Assembly: GCF_964204645.1 (NCBI RefSeq)
Contig: NC_134032.1
Location: 12,580,275 to 12,644,274, forward strand
Source of the DNA: Tubulanus polymorphus
Taxonomy: Eukaryota; Nemertea; Palaeonemertea; Tubulaniformes; Tubulanidae
Reading direction: 5' to 3'
DNA: 64,000 nucleotides
Positions 12,842 to 24,231 of this stretch are shown here, piece by piece. The translations under genes and the position numbers were made by a program. Numbering within the stretch: the first letter of the stretch is position 1; the number at the start of each line of letters is the position of its first letter. The notes below the pieces were generated by a model. It had not been told where the DNA came from and made no database searches. It saw nothing but the letters and a program-made list of their open reading frames with translations.

Positions 12842-15789
12842 ATGTGTTGCGATGACTTTTTTGGGAGCTGATTCCTTAAGTACAAACCTTGGAGAATTTA
12901 TGAACTGAAATATTTTCGGGGTCAAGAAAACACGTTTTTCTAGAAATATGAAAATGTTTGTGATCTTTAATATGGAATGCTTATATTTTTGCACATATTT
13001 CGTTGTAACGAAGTTCCACTGAACTACGTAATATTGCGTTGAGAAAATATTTTTCGAGGCCAAAAACAAAACATATTTCTAGCTATGAAAATAACTTTGC
13101 GATTTGAAGTAATTGAATGCTTATATTTTTGAAAATATATATTCCGTATTTCATAGCGACCAGAGGCCCTTTTTAAAGATCAATTTTGATTAACCTTTCG
13201 ACCCGTTTTTACGAAATCAACTTTCTGAACCACAGAACTTTTACTCGAGGTTCTTGGGTTAAATTGATTTGAATACAGAGTTTAAATTTTTTCAGTTTAC
13301 GAGAATTATGAAAATGGATTCTGTCTGAAAAATGCCAAGGTTTTAGTCCCACCTCTTCTATATAAAAAAATTCAAAACTCAAAGTGCAACTGCCTACATT
13401 TTGATTATATTTTCTTTGAATCTAACGAAACTACAAATGTTCTTTCTTCGTCAAAGGATCAGGTGAACTTACGTTCCCCATTTCAAATCCATACAAAAAA
13501 GTTTGATAGAAGAAACCATACTTTTGATGGAAAAGATTTTGTTCCTGGGATTTTCGTGGTAATCAGATTCAATTGACTTTTCCTGACCAGCAGGGCCTGC
13601 TACTTTTTTCGAGCATAACTTTTTTTAACCGCTGAAGTTCATCGTTCATCTTACATATACTTGATAGTTTTAAAGTAATCATGGAAATTTCAAAAAGCTC
13701 CTATCCGAGATTCCTTTGTGTAGCGGAAAACATAGCAAACAACTACGTAACATATCGAATAACATCGATATCTCGTAAACTGTTTGTCGGACAAACGGTT
13801 AAGTGAACATTCTGAACATTTGAACAGCGGAACATTCTGAATGCGTAAAAATAGGCCATAGTCTTTTGTGCGTTAGTGAACGCGCGGGTCATGGCAAACG
13901 ATCAATACCCCACTGCTCTAGTAAAAGTTCTGCTTAATTTATGCTAAAACTATTAAAATTTATGCTACGTCCTCCCTAAAATACGCGCTTTCATAATCCC
14001 CTTGCAGTTTGCCGTTTAGATATATTATGCAAATGAGCCTCGACTATATGGAAAGTAAGTTAAAAGTTCGCAGATGTAGGGCAAATTCGCGATCAACAAC
14101 GAAAGTTATTTGAAAGGGAAGAAAATGTAATTCGGGGGTGTCGTTCGAGTTCTGATTTGTTGCTAAACTTCGGATACAAATAACACCGAATTAGGACATT
14201 GAATTGATGTGAAAATGTTTCGGTTGGAATTTGGTTCAGAAGAGTTGAATTTATATATCGATGATAAATTTTGCATACGCGACAATATTGTGATAATTCA
14301 GTCTGCCCGACTGATTAATGATTTGTTTGATGTACATAGCTTTTATCAAATATCTGCTCTATCAACTTGTCGATAAATTTTTCCTAGTTCGGAATTCTAA
14401 GTTTCTAATCAAACTGTGGAACTGCCGCCCTTATAGTCAAATTAACCCACAACTGTGGAACTGGGTCTTGAGTCGAATAAACCCCACACATCTAGAGCTA
14501 AATCATACCCACTCAACTGTGGAACTGGGTACTGAGTCAAATAAAATCCAGTCAACTGTGGAACTGAGCCCCGAGTGAAATAAAGCCCATACAAGTATGG
14601 CACAGGGTCCAGAATCAAGTGAAATCATGGAATCAGTCCTTGATCAAACCCACAACTATTCGTAGAACATAAATTTTTCTTACTGTTTATTCCCTTCTGA
14701 AAAATCAGAGGTTTCTGCCGCATACCTGAACAAGGTATGCACATATTATATACACAAACACGAAAATATGGTGAATATTTCATCGTTCTTGTAATTATTC
14801 TAACCTGGATAAGAAGCATTTGACCCAATATTGCAAAGAATCAAAACTACCCTACATTTCTGACAAGGTTTTTGCGCGTTACTTTTGTTACTATCATTGG
14901 GATATGTTTTTAGGCCAGGGGTTCACCGCACGGTCAAACAGTTGGCTTACATTATGTAGAATCTGTATTTTCTATTTCTAGAAATACTCACAGAGATGTG
15001 TTTTATGTGAATATATTGTGCGCGTACGCACGTATCAGGTTTTGTACGTAGATATTTCTGGTTCATTCACGAGCTCGAAAAATTGATTTACTTTTCCTCC
15101 GTGAATGAAAATTATTGGTAGGTATATTACTTGCCGCGGGCTGGTTTCGGAAATAAATGAAATACCACCAGATTGTGAACGTGATAACTGCTCGAGGGAT
15201 CAGTCTTAATTTCTCTAGTATTTTATAACATGCATGTTTTACATATATACATATAAAAAAACTTTGCCTTACCAGTGCCGAGGCCATAAATTTCACAAAG
15301 TTGAGAATCAGGGAATTCGGTAGAGCGCTGGGACCATAAATACATCTCAAGAGTTGAGGTTTTGCATACGCCAACGTCACTTGCACTTCGAACATAAACA
15401 CTTCAAAAATTAAGCAACTTATCTTCAAGGGGCTTCGCTGATCTACAAGTATAGGGCTTCTGTTAAAACCTGGAATCAACAACATAAAAGGGGTGAATTA
15501 GAATAACTCACTGTTGAAGGCGAAAAGCAAAGGTCGAGCCAGAAAATGTTTGAGGTATTCTACAACTTTATAGTCGGCATCGTTTCCACCACACATATTC
15601 CAATGAGTTGCCGAAACAGAGTTGAGAATTTGGAGAAAACAACAGTAGCGTTGGAGAACGTAAATAATATTTCACCGTATAGAAATTCGAAGTAGAATCT
15701 CTGCGCGATTGTGGAGAATATGAAAAAAATAGATATCTATTTTGATGTGGAAAACTTAAGGAATGGTTAGTTCAAATATCCGGATGTCC
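12842..15789. other. No gene recognised; degenerate repeats
   Basis: Two diverged direct copies of an AT-rich sequence occur at about 12930-13030 and 13070-13140; both contain aatgcttatatttttg. A further pogo-like terminus (gttccactgaa) sits at 13012-13022. A short tandem repeat lies at 14440-14600. No exon chain is visible. Confidence 0.5.
14440..14600 (+). repeat. Degenerate tandem repeat around aactgtggaactg
   Basis: The word aactgtggaactg recurs about every 40-60 bp, followed by gggt/gagc..gagtc or gagtg..aataaa. The open frame at 14318-14578 over it (with repeated Pro/Thr/Val/Glu/Leu words) is repeat-derived. Confidence 0.6.
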
Positions 15790-15919
15790 GGGGGCCAGTT
15801 GCTCAAAAGTTGGTTAGAGTTAACCAGTGGATAGTTGACATAGTGACAATTAAAAGTTCATTGTTACTATGGTATTTATCTGCTGGTTATCTTTAACCAA
15901 CTTTTGAGCTGGTGCCCTC
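15790..15919. mobile_element. Palindromic MITE, about 130 bp
   Basis: The left arm (ggggccagttgctcaaaagt followed by tggtta) is mirrored by the right arm (taaccaacttttgagctggt followed by gccc). Terminal inverted repeats are about 35-40 bp with a short centre. No open frame. The arm motif (taaccaacttttga) is one I associate with small MITEs of marine invertebrates. Confidence 0.65.
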
Positions 15920-16049
15920 GATGCTAAAATCGCGGCAAAATCGGGCGAGATTAAGAATCTGATACTTTTTCGCCACTTTATTCTGCATCGAATATTGATA
16001 TTGCATATATTTAAAAATCACGAATACTTTGGTGAAATCACAAATATAC

Positions 16050-16329
16050 GTACAGCGCACGATTGCATTTTCTCTTCAATTCATCGAAAATTTAACTTTT
16101 AAAAGGCATAATGGAAAATAACCGATGAAATATCTAAGTTAAATTCTCGATGAATTGAAGAGAAAATGCAATCGTGTACTGTGAAGGTGCAGATGTTGAA
16201 TTTATTTCTGATCTGGAAAAATTGGATTTGAAAATAAATAGGCATAATGGAAAATAACCGATGAAATATCTATTTATTTTCAAATCCAATTTTTCCAGAT
16301 CAGAAATAAATTCAACATCTGCACCTTCA
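16050..16329. repeat. Two adjacent hairpins with an identical 31-nt spacer
   Basis: Hairpin 1 has arms at about 16050-16098 and 16136-16181, nearly perfect. Hairpin 2 has arms at 16182-16240 and 16271-16329, a perfect 59-bp inverted repeat. The two arm sequences are unrelated, but both loops hold the same 31 nt in the same orientation (16105-16135 and 16241-16271, beginning ggcataatggaaaataaccg). There is no space between the hairpins. No gene is seen. See the finding for possible origins. Confidence 0.9.
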
Positions 16330-17676
16330 CACCAATGTAAATTCCACAGCATGACTGCGATGAGATTTGGAATCTTGAGTTAGTAATACATGTTATGGCA
16401 CACGTAAGCTTAGAAAGATTTTTTTCCAGATATTCAACTTTGCGTAAAAGCTTTAACGGCACGTTTTACTATGAATTTTGATGAATTTGGCAAAGTGAAT
16501 TGGCTCAACTCGGAACTAGCGTCCAGGGCTTTGAGTGAAAGTGGCCTATCGTTAGTCAGATTTAATTCTACATTACTAGAACCATTAATTTCCAAATACT
16601 TCGAACGTAGACCAAAATTAAACCCGCATCGTGGAATCGGGTCAACAGAGAGTCCAAACACCGGAACTACGTCCAGGGTTGTGAGTCAGCGTATGATCCC
16701 TAGTCAAATTTACCTCTACGTTTAGAATCTGTTCATTTTAGAATATCTCAACTCGAATACAAATCGTAACCCAGTTCTGCAGAAATTGGGTCAGGATAGA
16801 TTGAACTTTGGCTAAAATTATCACGTTTTCAAACATCTAACCCTCAGATTAAAATCCGCGTTTATGGAACTAGTTTCCGGATATTTCGCCGTTCGTTAAG
16901 ATCGTTTATTTCCGTTTTTCCTCGAAAATTTCCGACACGTAGAAACGACGCAATAATCGACGCCGTTATTTCCTTCGCGGAAAGACCCACGGTTTGCTCG
17001 GAGAGGCATAAAAGACTTCGACGCACCGGTACTGCGCAGTACACGAGAACGAAATAATTAATTGTCCCATTGGAGGCAACAATGTATTTTAGTTTCGTGG
17101 AAAGCACTCGGTAGCGACTCAGATAAATCAAAAAGATTTACAGTTATGCGTTGATAAACTGGAATAGCAGTGCAAACGGCCGCGTTTTACAAAGAACTGC
17201 GGCCCTCGCGATCGCTTTGTTATAGGTGCTCACACGAGGTCGTTAAGTCCTTGATAATTAGTCATATATCGACTACTAAAGGTCTAAAACGTATAAAACC
17301 GCGACCCAGATTCATAAATCAATAAACATCGTTTTGCTGAATTTTCCGTCGCCGCGTCGAGAATAAGATCGTCACGCAACGTGACTTATCATTCATTTTG
17401 CTAAATCATTATTGCACTCTTTCTGAAAGTCGTTCGGAATGAGATTAAGCAGTTCGTTTTGAGTAACTGGATCAGAATTTTGATGAATCATCGGCGCCAT
17501 TGAAATCGAGAGAGTCGTCGTTAGTAACTTATCATTACAATTTTGCTGAATCGTCATTGTTAACGAGGTCGTATCTAATCATAATTTGCATCGCATCATG
17601 AAATTGGACGATGAAAAGGTCGTCATTAGTAACTACTCAATATTTTGCTGAAGGTTCATCGAGATTGAGATATATA
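16330..17676. other. No gene recognised
   Basis: Short open frames only, with no exon chain or domain. The sequence around 17.2-17.65 kb is rich in the words gtcgt, tcatt and ttttgctgaa, which repeat irregularly every 60-120 bp as an eroded tandem repeat. Confidence 0.45.
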
Positions 17677-17898
17677 TGTAGAGAGAATCCCACAATAATA
17701 ACGAAAAAACAGTCCGAAAATGTAACTTTGAACTCGTTTAGTTTATTCAACGTTTCGACTATATCCTAATAGTCATCTTCAGGAATAGAAGATGACTATG
17801 ATAGTCGAAGATGACTATGATAGTCGAAACGTTGAATAAACTACACTAGCTAGCTCAAAGTAACATTTTTAACTTACTATTGTCGGATTCTCTCTACA
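17677..17898. mobile_element. Palindromic element with hammerhead-like core, copy 1
   Basis: Terminal inverted repeats begin tgtagagagaatcc and extend, with gaps, to the centre. The minus strand of the left arm reads cctgaagatgac, a short stem-loop, then tagtcgaaacgttg. The right arm carries a duplicated gatgactat..atagtcga block. It shares ends (gagagaatcccacaat) with 61825-62092 and loosely with 54448-54617. No coding capacity. Confidence 0.75.
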
Positions 17899-19106
17899 TC
17901 GCTTCAACGCACGGATTATAGTGTTTAATCAATCGTGATGAGATATATATAATCATTAGCTTATCGAAGTTATCGAGTAATTCTAATAATAAAATTTGTC
18001 TTTGATTTTGGAAAATTGGAACAACTTATGATCTAAAAATTAAGTTTACTCACTTCATTGTTTCCTCTTACAACATTTCCCCTAGAATCTTAAATCCAAT
18101 GCAACAACAAGGGCAGATCCAGGATAAGACAATGGGCGGGGGATTCCAAGGTTAAGATTAATCAGCAGTTTAGTGAATGCAAAGCACCACATTCCTTTTC
18201 TAAAATAAACCTCCAAATGCATTTTCCTCTATCTAACCAGTGAAATTGAACATTCTTTAGTGACGTAGGAGTTACTACTAATTTTTTCAGAATCATTTGG
18301 AATAGCAGTGTTATTTAGGAAAATAAATTTTCATCCAGGGGACCCTGAAATCCCCACGGATGCGCCCCTGATCGGCGTATAGGCTGAAGGTGCCTGGTGA
18401 CCGATAGTTTTCAAAATATGCTATACCATAGTAGTACAACGAGTTGGAATGTCGATTTTGAACTGGGTGTAACATAGCCGGTCGGTGAGCTGTGAAATGT
18501 CACCCCTCGAATGATTTTCTGTGAGACGTTAGCAATAACACATAGTAAATGAATAGCAGCAAATAAAATCAAACATAAAATCATTTTACGAAAGCGAATT
18601 TTCAGAGAAAAAGAAACAAGCTATATTTTTTCAGTCTAATATCGTATAGTAGATTGCAGGTTCAAAAACCAGAGAGGGATCGGTCTAAGATAGGAGTTGG
18701 CGATCTCGTATACCATGTTCGGACAATATTTGAAATGTAACCACTATCGAGGATGGAGGTGTTTACGGCACAGGGCGGCCTCAATGATATAATTGAATAT
18801 GAATATAGGACCACCGGGGAATAAGATTTGACCCAGTAATTTAAACTGGGTCACGTACGTAGTGTATTTTTTAGCGTGGATTTTTTTCCACAACGCGCGG
18901 GGCGGTGTCAGATGAAATACGAGGTCATCTTTTGTCAGATCCAAAGCAATTTTATAAGGCACCAATGTATTGATACATGTGATGTGCTTTTCAAGTCACC
19001 ATTCTCATATTCGTGTAAGCTTGGAGTAATACTGCAAGGTGACAATTGGTAATTCGCATGTAAGCGGTTAGGACCAAAAAATTTGACTATATGAAGCTAT
19101 TTAAAC

Positions 19107-19137
<31 letters not shown>

Positions 19138-20356
19138 GAACATTGCATCTTTTTATTGTGTACATTTTTCTAATAAAATGAGTAAAAGTACTGAACGATG
19201 GTCTTACTGTTAATGACGTAAGCCGGGCGTGTGAAGGTCACAGTTAAGCGAAGTCTGCTACATGTAATTAGTTTGTCGCTAATGGCTGTACTTTTATTCT
19301 TCATCTATTTTTTTTCGAAATCATTTTCGGAGCTGCATTTTTTTTCGCGGAGTGCTGTTCTAGCAGTAGACAAAATGGATTTTTTGATGCGATAACAGAA
19401 TCCGGGGACTTGCGTAGAGAGCAAACGGAACCCCATCACGATCGAGTAACTTCCGTGCAGACTCCGATTTTAGCTAAAAGAATTAATCAAAATACTTTTA
19501 CATAAGACCGGGGGTCAGGGCGGATTTAGGGAGCCGCATGGGCAACCTATTTTTGGTCAAGATAGCATGGTGATAATGTCTTAGAATCACTCAAATAGAT
19601 TTTTCAAATTGACTCAGGGAGGGTTCGGCTCCCAAAACTATCTAAAAGGCGGTCGCTATCGATGCAACGGTCCTAATGTATTTACAACTATATAGGTCTT
19701 GAAAGTTCTGGGTCCTGTATTCGAAATCAATGGTGATGATAACGTTCGTGCATTGTAGCTAATCTTTCTTGGATAAAAACCAAAAACTCAGCCCCTTGAA
19801 TTAAAACTGACATGTACACAATCGTTAAGGATCTGTTTTGAAATTCCCTGAAGTAAATCGATTTGAGAAAAATCATTACTTTTTAATGTTACACCGAATC
19901 AATGACCAGCCGTTTGAGGTTTTTCCAAAACGGTCCATTTTTAAAATTTGAGGCTGACAATACACAGTCATTTTCACGATTTGCGGCGGAAATAACGATC
20001 TCAACAAATTGATGTCGGAACCATGAAATAAAATAAAGCAAAGATTGATCCGATTCTTTAGGGTTCATCAGACGTAAACTAACCCGAAAAAACCGCAGAG
20101 TTGAAACTCCGGTCTGGCCGTCTCCTCCGGCTTCAGACCTTTGGAGGCTTTTAGATTGAAGTGACCCCGATAAAAATTGCACAGACATAAAAGACCGCAA
20201 TCGTAATATGAGCGAGCGCATCGTGACGAAAAATGACTTCCAGGGTTAAAGTGATACGCCGGGATGCTTGCAGCATCCCGTGCAAACCACTGCTGCAGCC
20301 CGCTCCGGTGCAGAGAGAAACAGCTGATCGGGGAGAGGTGAACTTTAACGACTTAC
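17899..20356. other. No gene recognised
   Basis: Holds a (TA)n microsatellite at about 19105-19137. Fragments such as the gatgcgcccctgat text near 18360 recall the edges of dispersed repeats. No exon chain is visible. Confidence 0.45.
19105..19137. repeat. (TA)n microsatellite
   Basis: An almost pure run of alternating T and A. Confidence 0.9.
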
Positions 20357-20423
20357 CTGGGAATAATCTAACAGCGGATTTTGCGCGGGACATTTCCACA
20401 TCGCCAACAACGATATCGGACAT
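20357..20423 (-). CDS. Candidate first coding exon of an unidentified gene
   Basis: On the minus strand an ATG at 20423 opens a frame (MSDIVVGDVEMSRAKSAVRL, then FPG) that ends at a consensus donor, CAG|GTAAGT, at 20357. The frame stays open upstream to 20519. The higher-coordinate side is relatively CpG-rich and holds cacgtgacg and atgcaaat words near 20.84-20.87 kb, as a promoter might. I recognise neither the peptide nor a following exon downstream (lower coordinates), so this is a hint rather than a gene model. Confidence 0.3.
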
Positions 20424-22160
20424 ACTTTCCACGCGATCTTCTACATCCAACCGGCTCCGGAATAAAGGATAACTCCGTAAAAATCGGACCGAATGCATCG
20501 ATTTAAACGCAACTCTCAATTTTATGACACAAGTTTTCCAGGAATTCCCTGCGAAATCGGGTCAAGGCCGACAAAATGGCGGCGCCTACGGATACAAAAA
20601 GCCGGGTTTGATTTTTCAGTGCGGAATGCGGCGTGAAGGTTGCATATTTGTCTACAGCAGTAATGCATGGAGCACGCGTATTTTGTGTTGGTTTTGTGTA
20701 TTCAAAAAAAGAATTAGGTTACGACGCTTACAACTGAGGTTCACGACATTATAAAGACCTGATTAATAATTCCGTAGGAAAGTGCGTCAGAAGATTCGAA
20801 AAAAACGTGCGCGGATTTAAAAAAAAGCATCCCGCCGTCACGTGACGCAATCGGACGAATTACGTCGATATGCAAATGAGGGGGCGTAGCCAGCGGAGGG
20901 GATATCGTCTGGTGGTTTGCGATGATTTGAATCCTGGGCCTCGCGATGACAGAAATTAATGATAATTTTCTCTCGTCTTCGGAAAAAAATGTGTCTGGAA
21001 TCTCGAACTCGAACGAACGAAGAATTCCCTGTCCGATTATCTGTCTTTCGTGTGCAGAAAACTCGGGATCAGTTGAATCCGCATTTTTTATCTCATCTGA
21101 ATTTACAAGAGATTATGATTCTAATCAAGATTAAGTCTTATAAATCGGACGAATCTTTTACCAACTGATCCAGATAATCGAAATTTGTGTCCGAATTTTC
21201 AGTTTTTTTCCGTCGTACCATGTCGAGTTTTGTATTTTCCGCCGAGTCGGTCACATCCTAAATTCTTCCGAGAAAAGAATTGTTTTGTTCGAAAAAAATA
21301 CTCGGTATTTTTTATTTGGGGAACGAAACTATGTAGCATCGAAAAAATTGAATTAATAAATCATTCGATCTGAATTTTCCAAAAAGGATGATTCGCGTGA
21401 GTGAGTCAAGTCAAAATAAAGAAATAAATTCGAAAACAATTGTAGATGTACCGAAAACAAAATAGATGTATTGATTTTGATCATCTGTGATGAACTCGGT
21501 CTGAAGAATATACATCCATGCAAACTGTGACCGAGTGACGACTTCCCAAACACTCATAGTTCGCGATGAAACTATGCGCAACTTCCTGATTAAAACACGA
21601 ATGATTCTAATCATCGACTATGTGTGAAAAATATTCACTTCGAAACTGTGACCAACTGACGACTTTCACTCTAATAGTTTTACTTAAAACATTGCAATCC
21701 AAGTTAGGATCGATTGTAAAGATAATTGAACCGATGATACTGCCTTAAAGGTCAAGTGTCCTCTAATTCCTACTAGAGATTTACCTTTCAAATGATACAT
21801 GAGTGTATAAATAACGACCTGGGATTTGAAGCAAAACGTTTTATAATCCATGTTTGAACACAACTGATCTTAAACCATCTACTAACTCGGTTTGAAGAAT
21901 ACTTCGGCTATATCCCTTGTCGACGATCCACCAAATGATTTAGATAAAATAAGCATTTTTCTCCCGAGCAGTACCATACATACAATGTAGTCAGTGCCCG
22001 AGAGACGCGTCTTCGAAAAGCTAAGGACTTATAAACCATTACTCCGAATTCTGACGTCAAAATAAATACTTTTATTCATCAAGATATTTCCATCTGTTAT
22101 TTACATCTATAACACACGACATTAAGATTATGGTACGTACGTATATTTTCTAAATGAATA
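20424..22160. other. No gene assembled; possible promoter region
   Basis: The first 500 bases could be the promoter of the candidate exon at 20357-20423. Beyond that there are only short unrecognised frames. Confidence 0.35.
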
Positions 22161-22298
22161 CAGTCGAACCCGCTTAATCCGGATCGGCTTATTCCGGATT
22201 TTCATTAATATACAAGAAAATTACCGTTAATCCGAATTTCCCGTAAACCGGATGAATTTTGTTGGTCCCAAACGATCCGAATTAAGCGGATTCTACTG
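22161..22298. mobile_element. Pogo/Tigger-like MITE, TA-flanked, 138 bp
   Basis: Ends are cagtcgaacccgcttaatcc on the left and ggattctactg on the right. About 24 bp of imperfect terminal inverted repeat pairs cgcttaatccgga with tccgaattaagcg. TA dinucleotides flank both sides (22159-22160 and 22299-22300). It is a different family from 22562-22733. No coding capacity. Confidence 0.8.
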
Positions 22299-22561
22299 TA
22301 TTCAAACGCAAGTTCTATTAATCATACGAGGAATAAATGCAGCCCTTCGACATGTGGAATGTGGTTTTCTACGAATTCTGCCTCTACATCGATTTCGAAA
22401 TGAAAATCGCGAACATTGAGATTATCAATTGAATAGGAAGGTTACAAACACCTTACAGATCAAACAAAATTAGACAAACAGTCCAGGTATTCACATTGCG
22501 ATACATGAGCAAAAACCAAAACACAGCTTCACGCTATCCAGAAGATACATTAACATTAATA

Positions 22562-22733
22562 CAGTGGAACCTGGTCAAAACTACCTCGGATATAACGATA
22601 AATGTATACATCGCAAACCTAGAAATTCGTCCCTAATAGGATGATTTCAATAATCTCATACTTGATGTAACGAACTATCGGTTATACATAACATATTTGT
22701 CGGTCCCTTGAATTTCGTTGTTCCATTGTACTG
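22562..22733 (+). mobile_element. Pogo/Tigger-like MITE, TA-flanked, 172 bp
   Basis: Starts cagtggaacctgg and ends gttccattgtactg, with TA on each side (22560-22561 and 22734-22735). It aligns end to end with the minus-oriented element at 12669-12839. Confidence 0.75.
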
Positions 22734-23193
22734 TATAAATAAATCTACGAACTGGGTTTGAAGAATATCCAATAGTACAAACGATGACCTGCATTCGATA
22801 GTTTCGACATATTTTGAACGAGAACTAACGAAATAGTGTTACCATTCAATGGGCGAATTAGTTAGAATTTATTCTCAAAATTTTCCTGACGCTGGCATCA
22901 AGAGGTGTGACCTTTATAGTCGTCATCGTTCAGATAAATTCAGTGCACATACAAAGTTTAGCTTCGAACACGGGACACAACAAAAACACTTCGATATCAT
23001 GTAAATGTATATATATATACCTAACAGAACCTTTTATCTATAACTTAAAAGAATCAGGAGCCACGACCAATGTGGCTATAATTTACATGGAGTTCATTTT
23101 ATGGAAATCAGCTGCATGTCTCTAACTAAATGCTCGGAATACACAAAATCCCCATTTTTTGTTTGTTCACAAGTTAAAACCTTTTGTATGAAT

Positions 23194-23368
23194 AAATTCA
23201 ACAATTGTTGAAAGACTAAAAAGTCAGTTTACTTAAAATACTAGAAACATTTTGGTTGGTGGCTACCACCCTTCTTAGTTTTCAGAACTGAAGAAGAGTG
23301 GTAGCAACCACCGGAAATATTTCAAATATTTTGAATCAACTTTTTAGTCTTTCAACAATTGTGGAATT
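23194..23368. mobile_element. Palindromic element with hammerhead-like core, copy 2
   Basis: The outer arms share caattgttgaaagactaaaa followed by agt on each side. The inner arms share a ggtggnnnctaccac block. The right arm reads ctgaaga (23288-23294), then a stem gtggt/accac with loop agca, then ggaaat. This is the same order of parts as in the copies at 54448 and 61825. No open frame. Confidence 0.7.
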
Positions 23369-23777
23369 TTTCCATTCATTGTTTCATCGTGGATATTATG
23401 ATCTACTGATTCATTTGTGATAAGAATTATTTACGAAATTCATGATTCAATATTATGTTTCGTTTTCTAATTGAAGCCATTACATGACGACTTGAATATC
23501 CACAATGGCGATTTAATTTTCTAACTATCGTTTCCTTATTTCTCCATCGTACGTCGTTTTATGTTAGTAAAAACAGCAATTGACGTTTAGGATTAAGTAC
23601 AAAATTCCTCATAGTTTAACTACTAAATATCAAATTAAATGTAAAACTAGTTGTTAATACTCGTACGAAAAAGACCCCAAAAACCTCGGAAAAACGTTAC
23701 AGCATAGATCCAACAAAAAACAATTTACTCATATAGAATTTACAGAATTTCATGCACAAACATATCACTTAACAACA

Positions 23778-23936
23778 GGGCCCAATTTCACAGTTGTTGA
23801 TTTAAAGCTTGATCGAGTTAAGATTTAGTATACCGTACGACTGACTCCCGGACTCAGTTCAACAGTTGTTAGATTTAACGCAGAACTTCGTAAATTTTGG
23901 AATTAATTTTTCGCCAACAACTTTGGAACCGGGCCC
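23778..23936. mobile_element. MITE-like inverted repeat, GGGCCC ends
   Basis: The left end gggcccaatttcacagttgt is mirrored by the right end caacaactttggaaccgggc followed by cc. The interior is partly self-complementary and contains a repeated cagttgtt word. Confidence 0.5.
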
Positions 23937-24180
23937 GCAAAATTATCACAAGAATGACTAGTAGGTACTCTTCCGATCATGGTCGCCATTTCAATTCATT
24001 TTCATTCTATCCCTGGAATGTTACTTTTCTCAAAAACCGGAAAAAAATCTGGAACGCAATCTCTTCATGAGATGGCCTACAAATATCATTACCGACTCAA
24101 TACTACTCTGAAATCTACCGTAACTTAGTTGTGAGCTGACCATCAGAAGAGGAGCAGCTCGTTCAACCAGTCAGGCGGAG

Positions 24181-24186
24181 TTTATT
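24181..24186 (-). terminator. Polyadenylation signal of the GGT7-like gene
   Basis: AATAAA on the minus strand, 46 nt past the stop codon of the gene at 24232-30775. Confidence 0.6.
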
Positions 24187-24231
24187 TGTACCTGACTAAT
24201 GATAACGATAAACGAAGTGTGGAGAGTTAAA

